Source of the DNA: Dehalococcoidia bacterium
Lineage (GTDB): Bacteria > Chloroflexota > Dehalococcoidia > Dehalococcoidales > Fen-1064
Length of the DNA: 6,208 bases
Direction: 5' to 3'
Assembly: GCA_030691775.1 (NCBI GenBank)
Contig: JAUYDN010000079.1
Span: 1-6,208 of the forward strand
Under the pieces are notes generated by a model. The model was given only the letters and a program-made list of their open reading frames with translations, was not told where the DNA came from and searched no databases. Each line of letters starts with the position of its first letter. Within the stretch, counting starts at the first letter, position 1. The position numbers and the translations under genes were made by a program. Shown here in pieces: positions 1-4,814 of the stretch.

Positions 1-369
1 CGCACCGCCAATCTGTCCGATTTTCACCATCTTGTTATTGTTCGTGGTGAGGGTGTCATAGTAAGCGGGGCGCGGTAGCCAACCTACCTCGGAGATATTC
101 TCCCCGTCTTTCAACAGGACGAGGCGGCCGTTCTCACGGACGATGTTATATGGAGAAAGACTGTTTTTACGGAACTGGACGATAGTGCTATCGGGGAGGG
201 TAAAGTCGTCCGGGAGGGTCATACCGACGTGGTCTTCAAAGTCCCAGCCGAAAAGACCGTGGTTCTGTTCCTTGTGCTCAACCCCGACGGTACTTAATGC
301 TTCCGGTGTTGCCCGTACACCCTCGACAAGCAGGTCCGCCTTGAGTTGAAGATACTGGAGTGTGTGCAT
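1..369 (-). CDS. N-terminal part of a probable radical-SAM family protein (cut by window edge)
   Basis: An open frame of 123 codons runs from an ATG at 369 to the window edge with no stop. The start is supported by AAGGAG at 377-382, seven bases upstream. The translated N-terminus begins MHTLQYLQLKADLL. Further on it has LPDSTIVQF, SLSPYNIV, a GRLVLLKDGE segment, LPRPAYYDTLTTN, and KIGQIGGA at the edge. From memory, the run 'SPY...G...DG...RPxxYD..T...KI...GG' resembles the region just before the CxxxCxxC cluster of a radical-SAM family. The cluster itself would lie beyond position 1, so the key motif is not visible and the assignment is tentative. No signal peptide or membrane segment is seen. 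The gene shares the strand of metXW but lies 318 bases downstream of metW, past repeats, so it is probably a separate transcription unit. The reading frame is fairly secure; the function is not. Confidence 0.55.
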   Translation of the reverse strand, partial: MHTLQYLQLKADLLVEGVRATPEALSTVGVEHKEQNHGLFGWDFEDHVGMTLPDDFTLPDSTIVQFRKNSLSPYNIVRENGRLVLLKDGENISEVGWLPRPAYYDTLTTNNNKMVKIGQIGGA

Positions 370-486
370 TTGGATGCTCCTTTTCCTCCCTGTTAGCTCC
401 CCCAGACCGGGTTCTTCAGGCAATGTGTAACATCAACATCTTTCAAACCGATTGATGAAGTCACGGAGACCCTTACCTTACTTGTC

Positions 487-531
487 ATTCCCGCCCCCGC
501 ATCCAGTGCGGGGCAAGCATTGAGCGGGAAT
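487..531. repeat. Nested palindromic repeat, ATTCCCGC type
   Basis: The outer arms ATTCCCGC (487-494) and GCGGGAAT (524-531) are perfect complements. Inside lies a 7-bp hairpin, CCCCGCA (495-501) with TGCGGGG (507-513) and loop TCCAG. The leading GTCATTCCCGC motif is typical of dispersed REP-like palindromes found between genes. There is no U tract, so it is not a standard terminator. Confidence 0.7.
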
Positions 532-552
532 CTCGTTATCCCCCGCCCAGAG

Positions 553-587
553 ATTGCCGCGTCCCGAATGCAGTCGGGACTCGCAAT
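553..587. repeat. Nested palindromic repeat, ATTGC...GCAAT type
   Basis: Outer arms ATTGC (553-557) and GCAAT (583-587) enclose a perfect 7-bp hairpin, GTCCCGA (561-567) with TCGGGAC (574-580) and a six-base loop. It sits 21 bases from the preceding palindrome, so the two form a tandem pair of REP-like units. It is a dispersed-repeat candidate, not a gene signal. Confidence 0.7.
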
Positions 588-687
588 GACGTTTTATGGG
601 TGGATATTTTTTGCGTTTGTATTGACAATCGGGCGTGTCGCCTTCTTTTTACCGGATAATAACAGGTGCGTTGGTGAAATCAGATTG

Positions 688-1290
688 TTAACCCCCGTTG
701 GCAGTAATCACAAAAATTCCTATCAATGCCAGTAGGTTCGGGAAAATGCCAATCCTCTTTCCCCCGGAAACAAACGCGGACTGTTCAATCTTAATGTTTC
801 TCCTGCGGCAATAGCCTGTGAAGTCAGAAATGCTCAGGAAGTGCAGGTTGGGCGTATTGTACCATTCGTAGGGAAGTGAGGGAGTGATGGGTGTTTTCCC
901 CTTGAAGAAAATCTGCGCCCGCGCCGAATAGTGGGCGAAATTAGGGAAGCTGACGATAACATCCTTACCCACCCGCAACGCCTCCTTGAGCACGGTATCC
1001 GGCTGTTTCAGCTGTTGGAAGCTCTGGTTGAGTATCACGTAATCGAAGGACTTATCACGGTACTCCGGTAGGCCGGTATCGATATCGCCATGGAGGACGC
1101 TGATTCCGCGCGCCACGCATTTGTAAACCGCTTGCTCATCGATTTCGATACCCTGGACTTTGCATCTCTTTTCTCTTTCCAGCAAAGCCAGAAGCTCGCC
1201 ATCGCCGCAACCCAGGTCCAGCACAGCAGCGCCGGGCTTCACAACATCGAAGATAACACGGTTTTCGAGGGAAGTGTGGTTAGATTTCAT
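688..1290 (-). CDS. metW: MetW, methionine biosynthesis methyltransferase-fold protein
   Basis: This 200-residue protein has the length and motifs of MetW, a small class I SAM-methyltransferase-like protein encoded next to metX in many bacteria. Motif I (LDLGCGDGELL) is at residues 24-34, and the acidic ribose-binding end of strand 2 (GIEID) at 47-51. The MetW-specific block follows: SFPNFAHYSAR (114-124), GKTPITPSLPYEWYNTPNLH (131-150), then DFTGYC (156-161). The ATG at 1290 lies inside the end of metX, where the 11-base overlap contains both the start codon and the metX stop. The Shine-Dalgarno is weak (GGAAG just upstream), which suggests translational coupling. MetW has been reported to associate with MetX and raise its activity in pseudomonads; a methyl acceptor is not established. 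Family assignment is secure; exact biochemical role is less so. Confidence 0.93.
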   Translation of the reverse strand: MKSNHTSLENRVIFDVVKPGAAVLDLGCGDGELLALLEREKRCKVQGIEIDEQAVYKCVARGISVLHGDIDTGLPEYRDKSFDYVILNQSFQQLKQPDTVLKEALRVGKDVIVSFPNFAHYSARAQIFFKGKTPITPSLPYEWYNTPNLHFLSISDFTGYCRRRNIKIEQSAFVSGGKRIGIFPNLLALIGIFVITANGG

Positions 1291-2440
1291 AGTCTTCCGT
1301 TAGCTCACCATGGTGCACCTTCTCCAGGAAATACCTGATGAGGTGCGTCTCCTCGGTTATCTCCAGCAAAAAGGCATCGTGACCGTAAGTGGAGTCGATT
1401 TCACAATAAGTAACTTCGATACCAGCCAGTTTACACGCGCGCACGATTTCCTGCGATTGATAAGCCGGGTAAAGCCAGTCGGATTTGAAAGCAATGACCA
1501 GCACGCGGGCATCGACACCCTTGAAGATTTCACCGATATTTATGCCTTCGGTGACATCGAAGTAGTCGATTGCTTTTGTGATGTAGAGGTAGGAATTAGC
1601 GTCGAACCGCTTTACGAAGTTGTTCCCACGGTACTGCAGGTATCCCTCCACCTCGAAGTTTGGCGTAAACTTGAAGACCTGCCGCTCGTTCTTGAACCGC
1701 CGGCCGAACTTTTCCGCCATCGATATATCGCTCATATAGGTGATATGCCCGACCATGCGTGCCACTGACAGTCCGTTGGCAGGCGGTGCTCCGCCGTAAT
1801 AGTTACCGCCCTGCCAGTTGGGGTCTGCCATTATCGCCTGCCTGCCCACCTCGTTGAAGGCAATCTGTTGTGGTGAGTGTCGCAACGCCGTGGCAATGGG
1901 GATGGCGCTTTTTATCCTCTCCGGATAGGAGACCATCCACTGCACGACCTGCATACCGCCCATCGACCCGCCGGAAACCGTCAGCAAACGCTTGATTCCG
2001 AGGTGGTCGATAAGATGTCTCTGGGCATCGACCATGTCCCGGATGGTAATGACCGGAAAATCTATACCGTAAGGTTTGCCTGTCTTCGGGTTAGTAGATG
2101 AGGGTCCGGTCGAACCTTTGCACCCGCCGATGACATTGGAACTGATAACGAAATACTTATTCGTGTCGAACGCTTTACCCGGTCCAACCATTTCGTCCCA
2201 CCAGCCGACGCTTCCGTCCGCCTTGCTGAGCCCTGCCACATGAGCATCCCCGGATAGCGCGTGGACGATGAGAATGGCATTGGATTTATCCGCATTCAGC
2301 TTGCCATATGTTTCGTAAGCCATGGTGATTGGACCCAGTTTCTCGCCATTTTCCAGGACAAGCTCGTCCGGAGGATAGGCAAAGGTACAGGACTGCGCCT
2401 CCACAACGCCGACACTTCCATTTTTCACAGTTGCGACCAT
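1280..2440 (-). CDS. metX: Homoserine O-acyltransferase (MetX family, probably acetyltransferase)
   Basis: MetX transfers an acyl group, usually acetyl from acetyl-CoA, to the hydroxyl of L-homoserine. This is the committed step to methionine. The 386-residue alpha/beta-hydrolase-fold protein has the nucleophile elbow GGSMGG with Ser159, Asp321 in FKSDWLYP and His354 in YGHDAFL, completing a Ser-Asp-His triad. The NVIGGCKGSTGP segment (102-113) and PYGIDFPVITIRDMV are also MetX hallmarks. The ATG at 2440 is chosen because AGGAGG lies eight bases upstream at 2449-2454. The frame stays open to 2521, but that 27-codon extension begins inside a palindromic repeat and has no homology-like features. 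The gene is followed by metW with an 11-base overlap, forming a metXW unit. Acetyl versus succinyl specificity cannot be read from the sequence by eye; the neighbouring metY favours O-acetylhomoserine. Confidence 0.96.
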   Translation of the reverse strand: MVATVKNGSVGVVEAQSCTFAYPPDELVLENGEKLGPITMAYETYGKLNADKSNAILIVHALSGDAHVAGLSKADGSVGWWDEMVGPGKAFDTNKYFVISSNVIGGCKGSTGPSSTNPKTGKPYGIDFPVITIRDMVDAQRHLIDHLGIKRLLTVSGGSMGGMQVVQWMVSYPERIKSAIPIATALRHSPQQIAFNEVGRQAIMADPNWQGGNYYGGAPPANGLSVARMVGHITYMSDISMAEKFGRRFKNERQVFKFTPNFEVEGYLQYRGNNFVKRFDANSYLYITKAIDYFDVTEGINIGEIFKGVDARVLVIAFKSDWLYPAYQSQEIVRACKLAGIEVTYCEIDSTYGHDAFLLEITEETHLIRYFLEKVHHGELTEDYEI

Positions 2441-2448
2441 ATACCTAT

Positions 2449-2454
2449 CCTCCT
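2449..2454 (-). promoter_or_regulatory. Ribosome-binding site that fixes the metX start
   Basis: AGGAGG on the minus strand lies eight bases upstream of the ATG at 2440. It is a near-perfect anti-Shine-Dalgarno match. It decides the start over the upstream in-frame codon at 2521, which sits beside a palindromic repeat. Confidence 0.85.
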
Positions 2455-2484
2455 GAGAGAAATTAACAAACTTGTTCTCGCGCA

Positions 2485-2509
2485 GCCTGTCCCGTACTGC
2501 GATACGGGA
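2485..2509. repeat. CCCGTA palindrome, copy 1 of a dispersed family
   Basis: Arms CCCGTA (2491-2496) and TACGGG (2503-2508) flank a six-base loop, preceded by GCCTGT. The unit recurs at 6091-6114 with the same GCCTGTCCCGTACT start and GATACGGGA end, differing mainly in the loop. Related CCCCGTA palindromes are at 2691-2710 and 4712-4747. It lies just upstream of the metX ribosome-binding site. Confidence 0.75.
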
Positions 2510-2525
2510 GCGGGAATCCAATCAT

Positions 2526-2552
2526 CAAGTATCAAGCCACCCCTTTTCCCCC
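2526..2552. repeat. Dispersed CAAGTATCAA / CCCCTTTTCCCC element, copy 1
   Basis: CAAGTATCAA (2526-2535), followed by a C-rich stretch with CCCCTTTTCCCC (2540-2551), recurs at 4535-4559 with one gap and one mismatch. Both copies lie upstream of a minus-strand met gene. The function is unknown; it may simply be a flank of the intergenic repeat family. Confidence 0.5.
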
Positions 2553-2603
2553 GCCCGAAAGCTTTGACCCAAGAATTGAGGAGGTTGTCTGATAATTCCC
2601 TGG

Positions 2604-2626
2604 ATTGTCGGGTCAAGCCCGACAAT
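2604..2626. repeat. Perfect 9-bp hairpin palindrome ATTGTCGGG
   Basis: ATTGTCGGG (2604-2612) and CCCGACAAT (2618-2626) are perfect complements around the loop TCAAG. The following ATGACA is shared with other units in the window. It looks like one unit of a dispersed intergenic palindrome and has no U tract on either strand. Confidence 0.75.
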
Positions 2627-2636
2627 GACAAACAGA

Positions 2637-2672
2637 GATGTTGGATTCCAGCAGAAGCTGGAATCCAACATC
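2637..2672. repeat. Perfect 16-bp hairpin palindrome with tetraloop
   Basis: The arms at 2637-2652 (GATGTTGGATTCCAGC) and 2657-2672 are exact reverse complements around the four-base loop AGAA. This is the longest perfect inverted repeat I see in the window. It starts ten bases after the 2604-2626 palindrome, so the pair may be one composite repeat. No U run follows on either strand, which argues against a simple terminator. Confidence 0.85.
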
Positions 2673-2683
2673 CACAAATTGTC

Positions 2684-2727
2684 ATACCAGCCCCGTATCA
2701 GAGTATGGGGTAAACTCCGGCTGGTAT
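2684..2727. repeat. Nested palindrome ATACCAG...CTGGTAT with inner CCCCGTA hairpin
   Basis: Outer arms ATACCAGCC (2684-2692) and GGCTGGTAT (2719-2727) pair perfectly. An inner hairpin pairs CCCCGTA (2691-2697) with TATGGGG (2704-2710) with one G-T wobble. The inner part belongs to the CCCGTA family seen at 2485, 4712 and 6091. Confidence 0.7.
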
Positions 2728-2809
2728 CCAGATGTAAACAAAGCGCTATAGTAGTAAAAATCATTTTCAGACAGCCTCTCTCCCTGCCTACTGAGTAGGT
2801 GCTGGAGAT

Positions 2810-2828
2810 TTCCCGATACTATCGGGAA
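2810..2828. repeat. TTCCCGATA palindrome
   Basis: TTCCCGATA (2810-2818) and TATCGGGAA (2820-2828) are perfect arms around a single base, giving about a 7-bp hairpin with a five-base loop. It lies 52 bases downstream of the metY stop on the minus strand. It is followed by ATCTCC rather than a U tract, so it is not a clear terminator for metY. Confidence 0.65.
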
Positions 2829-2830
2829 GA

Positions 2831-2846
2831 ATGACATTTGAGGCAA
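2831..2846. repeat. 16-bp direct repeat ATGACATTTGAGGCAA, copy 1
   Basis: The 16 bases at 2831-2846 are identical to 4815-4830, and the flanks remain similar for a few bases (CGCCC versus AGCCC). Each copy sits in a gap bordering metY, one at each end of the metY region. It is probably the edge of a dispersed repeat unit. Confidence 0.55.
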
Positions 2847-2880
2847 CGCCCCCTCGGACGGAGGGAGCTTGTTTATCTCT

Positions 2881-4188
2881 TTATACTCCTACCGGAGAGG
2901 GTGTGACCGCTTTCTTCAATGCCTGGTCGATGTCTTCCTTGATATCCTCGATATCCTCCAGTCCCACGGAGATGCGGATATAGTCTTCCGTAACGCCGGT
3001 CTCTTCCTGCTCCGGGCGGGTTAACTGCTGGTGCGTGGTGGATGCCGGATGAATCACCAGGCTCTTGACATCGCCGATATTGGCAAGGTGCGAGAGTAGT
3101 TTCAGCGAGTTGATGAACCGCTTGCCTGCTTCCAGTCCGCCCTTGATACCGAAACCGACGAGTGGCCCGAAGTGGGTCTTGAGGTACTTCTTCGCGAGCT
3201 GGTGGCTGGGGTGGTCTGGAAAGCCGGTGTAGTTCACCCAGTTTACCAGTGGGTGCTGTTTCAGCCACACTGCAAGCTGTAAAGCATTCTCGGAATGTTT
3301 CCTGACTCTGAGCGGCAGTGTTTCCAGTCCCTGCAGGAAAAGGAATGAATTGAAGGGGCTGAGCGCCGCGCCGAGGTCGCGTTGCCACTGGACCCTTGCC
3401 TTGATGATGAACGCCACATTGCCCAGGCCGGGGAAATTACCGAACACGTCCCAGAACTTCAGTCCGTGATAGCTGGGGTCGGGTTCTGTAAACTCCGGGA
3501 ACTTGCCATTGCCCCAGTTGAACTTGCCGGAATCGACGATAACGCCTCCAATAGAATTGCCGTGGCCGCCGATGTACTTGGTAGCCGAGGTGGCGAGGAT
3601 ATCCGCGCCGTAATCGATGGGTTTCACCAGCCCGATGCCGACGGTGTTATCCACGACGAAGGGGATACCGGCTTCGTGGGCGATGTGTGCAATAGCCTCG
3701 AAATCAGGGATGTCCAGCTTGGGGTTGCCGATTGTCTCGGCGTAAACGGCGCGGGTCTTGTCAGTAATTGCCCGGCGGAATGCTTCCGGTTTGGTGGAGT
3801 CGACAAACTTCACCGTCCTGCCCAGCTTGGGGAAGGTGTAGTGGAACTGCTGGTAAGTACCGCCGTACAGGTTATTCGCAGAGACGATTTCATCACCAAC
3901 CCGGGTAATGTTGAGGATTGCCATCACCTGGGCGGCTTGCCCGGAGGATACGCCCAGTGCACCTGTTCCGCCTTCGATGGCGGCGACACGCCGTTCGAAC
4001 ACATCGTTGGTGGGGTTCATAATCCGGGTATAGATATTCCCGAACTCTTTGAGGGCGAAGAGATTGGCGGCGTGCTCGGTGCTTTTAAAGACATACGAGG
4101 TGGTCTGGTAAATAGGCACCGCGCGGGCGCCTGTGGCGCTGTCAGGACTTTCCTGTCCCGAATGGATTGCGAGTGTATCCGGTCTCAT
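2881..4188 (-). CDS. metY: O-acetylhomoserine sulfhydrylase (Cys/Met metabolism PLP enzyme)
   Basis: This 435-residue cytosolic enzyme uses pyridoxal phosphate to replace the acetyl group of O-acetylhomoserine with sulfide, giving homocysteine. Visible family residues, numbered from the ATG at 4188, are Tyr53 and Arg55 in YTRIMNPT (cofactor phosphate from the partner subunit), SSGQAA at 81-86, Tyr108 in LYGGTYQQF (ring stacking), Asp180 in VVDNTVG, the Schiff-base Lys204 in SATKYIGGHG, and Arg405 in YIRISVGLED (substrate carboxylate). The length is typical of the OAH sulfhydrylase branch, longer than cystathionine synthases. The frame also opens at a TTG at 4206, but GGAGG (4200-4204) overlaps that codon, so the ATG 11 bases downstream of the GGAGG is the start. 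The gene is preceded by the leader-peptide attenuator and followed, across a repeat-rich gap, by metX and metW, which supply its substrate. Confidence 0.95.
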   Translation of the reverse strand: MRPDTLAIHSGQESPDSATGARAVPIYQTTSYVFKSTEHAANLFALKEFGNIYTRIMNPTNDVFERRVAAIEGGTGALGVSSGQAAQVMAILNITRVGDEIVSANNLYGGTYQQFHYTFPKLGRTVKFVDSTKPEAFRRAITDKTRAVYAETIGNPKLDIPDFEAIAHIAHEAGIPFVVDNTVGIGLVKPIDYGADILATSATKYIGGHGNSIGGVIVDSGKFNWGNGKFPEFTEPDPSYHGLKFWDVFGNFPGLGNVAFIIKARVQWQRDLGAALSPFNSFLFLQGLETLPLRVRKHSENALQLAVWLKQHPLVNWVNYTGFPDHPSHQLAKKYLKTHFGPLVGFGIKGGLEAGKRFINSLKLLSHLANIGDVKSLVIHPASTTHQQLTRPEQEETGVTEDYIRISVGLEDIEDIKEDIDQALKKAVTPSPVGV

Positions 4189-4249
4189 GGTTTTTCTTTC
4201 CTCCAATTTTATTTGTTCAGTAATTATTATTTACCTGGTGATATTTGCG

Positions 4250-4269
4250 ATAAGGTCAGGTGGCCTTAT
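4250..4269 (-). other. Small hairpin between the attenuator terminator and metY
   Basis: ATAAGG and CCTTAT form a perfect 6-bp stem with an eight-base loop, seven bases after the terminator U tract. No U run follows. It would lie in the 5' untranslated part of read-through metY mRNA and might stabilise the transcript, or it may be incidental. Confidence 0.35.
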
Positions 4270-4275
4270 ACAAAC

Positions 4276-4306
4276 AAAAAAGCCCAGAATCAAGTCGACC
4301 CTGGGC
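4276..4306 (-). terminator. Intrinsic terminator of the metY leader (attenuator)
   Basis: On the minus strand GCCCAGGGTC (4306-4297) pairs with GATTCTGGGC (4291-4282) over 10 bp, including two G-U wobbles, around the loop GACTT. Six T residues follow (4281-4276), then GTTTG. It stands 30 bases beyond the leader-peptide stop and 88 bases before the metY ATG. A terminator between a promoter and its gene implies conditional read-through. Confidence 0.88.
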
Positions 4307-4335
4307 ACCTGGCTGGTTCTTACCGGAGGGGGCTA

Positions 4336-4431
4336 TTAGGGATTCATAATGCCCGAACCGGCGTCACGCCAGGCGCGAGACATCATCATGCATGTCCCTA
4401 TCTGAATCAGGCGTTCCACCAGGTTCGGCAC
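4336..4431 (-). CDS. Leader peptide with Cys-Met-Met-Met run (metY attenuator)
   Basis: This 31-codon reading frame starts at GTG 4431. A strong GGAGG (4437-4441) lies five bases upstream. It ends in tandem stops TAA-TAG (4338-4333). The peptide begins MPNLVERLIQIGT, then Cys14-Met15-Met16-Met17 (TGC ATG ATG ATG, 4392-4381), then SRAWRDAGSGIMNP; it has a further Met at 29. Five Met in 31 residues, counting the initiator, with three in a row, is far above expectation. The frame sits between a consensus promoter and an intrinsic terminator ahead of a methionine gene. It has no membrane segment or recognisable domain, and its probable role is to make ribosome movement report the supply of charged Met-tRNA and possibly Cys-tRNA. 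Translation is not proven. The alternative is a chance frame inside a structured RNA, which the strong ribosome-binding site makes less likely. Confidence 0.8.
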   Translation of the reverse strand: MPNLVERLIQIGTCMMMSRAWRDAGSGIMNP

Positions 4432-4436
4432 GGTTA

Positions 4437-4441
4437 CCTCC
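4437..4441 (-). promoter_or_regulatory. Ribosome-binding site of the leader peptide
   Basis: GGAGG within ACGGAGGTAACC on the minus strand is five bases from the GTG at 4431. It is as strong as the sites of the full-length genes here and is the main evidence that the short leader frame is translated. Confidence 0.8.
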
Positions 4442-4469
4442 GTAACACGATGTTGTTAATATTATTAAG

Positions 4470-4499
4470 ATTATAATGTTAGTAATCTATGTTTGTCAA
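4470..4499 (-). promoter_or_regulatory. Consensus sigma-70-type promoter of the metY leader
   Basis: On the minus strand TTGACA (4499-4494) and TATAAT (4475-4470) are both perfect consensus hexamers, separated by 18 bases. Transcription would begin near 4463, about 30 bases before the leader-peptide start codon. The surrounding sequence is A+T rich. A promoter this strong fits control mainly by attenuation rather than by an activator. Confidence 0.9.
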
Positions 4500-4534
4500 G
4501 GGGGCTTCTGGAGAAATAATCAAATATCAAATAA

Positions 4535-4559
4535 CAAGTATCAACCTCCCCTTTTCCCC
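4535..4559. repeat. Dispersed CAAGTATCAA / CCCCTTTTCCCC element, copy 2
   Basis: This matches 2526-2552: CAAGTATCAA is identical, and the following C-rich stretch with CCCCTTTTCCCC differs by one gap and one substitution. It lies about 36 bases upstream of the -35 box of the metY promoter. Confidence 0.5.
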
Positions 4560-4711
4560 ATTTACCCAAAGAATCGCCAATCGGACTCGGGTAGTTACAG
4601 AATAAGCAACCGTTGATTGTTACAGTGAGATCGTGTAGTAACTGGAATTGGGATACGGACTTCGTGGATGGGTAATGACTTCCTCTACCCCACCCTGAGA
4701 TCCTTCGTCGT

Positions 4712-4747
4712 CCCCGTATACGGTAGGCGCTACCGTCAAGTACGGGG
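4712..4747. repeat. Nested CCCCGTA palindrome
   Basis: Outer arms CCCCGTA (4712-4718) and TACGGGG (4741-4747) are perfect. An inner perfect 7-bp hairpin pairs ACGGTAG (4720-4726) with CTACCGT (4730-4736) around GCG. The outer arms match the palindromes at 2485-2509, 2691-2710 and 6091-6114, while the inner insert is different. Confidence 0.7.
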
Positions 4748-4814
4748 CAGGCTCTTCGGGGGTGTTGGGGAGACGGACTCCTCCAGAATGACAATTGAAG
4801 CTATTTTCATGGTG

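Larger units (their letters stand above)
370..687. other. Non-coding gap between metW and the partial gene, with two palindromic repeats
   Basis: No credible gene is seen in these 318 bases. The middle is occupied by two nested inverted repeats (487-531 and 553-587). The minus-strand end (370-390) holds the ribosome-binding site of the partial gene. On the minus strand, TTGTCA (complement of 622-627) followed 16 bases later by TATCCA is a poor promoter candidate that I would not rely on. No convincing terminator for metXW (hairpin plus U tract on the minus strand) is visible. Confidence 0.6.
2441..2880. other. Repeat-rich gap between metY and metX
   Basis: These 440 bases hold no credible gene. 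They contain at least five inverted repeats (2485-2509, 2604-2626, 2637-2672, 2684-2727, 2810-2828), listed separately. No Met-rich leader peptide, riboswitch-like structure or intrinsic terminator with a U tract is visible on the minus strand, so metX does not appear to have the attenuator seen before metY. A TTGACC-16-TATCAG pair on the minus strand (2599-2626 region) is inside a palindrome and is a doubtful promoter. Whether metXW is read through from metY or has its own promoter cannot be decided here. Confidence 0.6.
4276..4463 (-). promoter_or_regulatory. Putative methionine-responsive transcription attenuator upstream of metY
   Basis: In order on the minus strand are a promoter, a short untranslated start, a ribosome-binding site, a 31-codon leader peptide with Cys-Met-Met-Met, overlapping inverted repeats, and an intrinsic terminator. 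Segment A (4376-4368, GCGCCTGGC) lies five bases after the last Met codon of the run and can pair over 9 bp (one G-U) with 4313-4305. Segment B (4359-4355) pairs with 4319-4315, nested inside A. Segment C (4354-4348, GGGCATT) can instead pair with 4309-4303, invading the terminator 5' arm. A ribosome stalled at the Met codons would cover A and leave C free for antitermination. A ribosome at the stop codon would cover C and permit termination. The pairings were found by eye and the model is inferred. No SAM-riboswitch core or T-box TGGNACC motif was recognised. Confidence 0.72.

Noticed and set aside
632..650. Terminator-like hairpin GGCG-TGT-CGCC followed by TTCTTTTT on the plus strand
   Set aside because: The stem is only 4 bp, and there is no plus-strand gene upstream that it could terminate.
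520..735. 71-codon plus-strand frame in the metW downstream gap
   Set aside because: It starts inside a palindromic repeat and runs into the 3' end of metW; there is no convincing ribosome-binding site.
2441..2521. N-terminal extension of metX to 2521
   Set aside because: The extra 27 codons begin inside a palindromic repeat, lack MetX-like sequence, and bypass a strong AGGAGG site perfectly placed for the ATG at 2440.
2599..2626. TTGACC-16-TATCAG promoter candidate for metX on the minus strand
   Set aside because: The hexamers fall within a dispersed palindrome and the -10 match is poor; not enough to call.
4189..4206. metY start at the TTG at 4206
   Set aside because: The TTG overlaps the GGAGG that serves as ribosome-binding site, and the ATG at 4188 begins the conserved-looking N-terminus.
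4276..4463. SAM riboswitch, SAH riboswitch, cobalamin riboswitch or T-box upstream of metY
   Set aside because: I looked for the known core motifs (SAM-I GAGGGA and GCAACC core, SAM-II core, T-box TGGNACC, B12-box GCCACTG) and found none. The leader-peptide frame explains the region better. A covariance-model search would settle this.
3382..4476. 364-codon plus-strand open frame opposite metY
   Set aside because: It is a shadow of metY on the other strand, running through the attenuator, with no family-like motifs.
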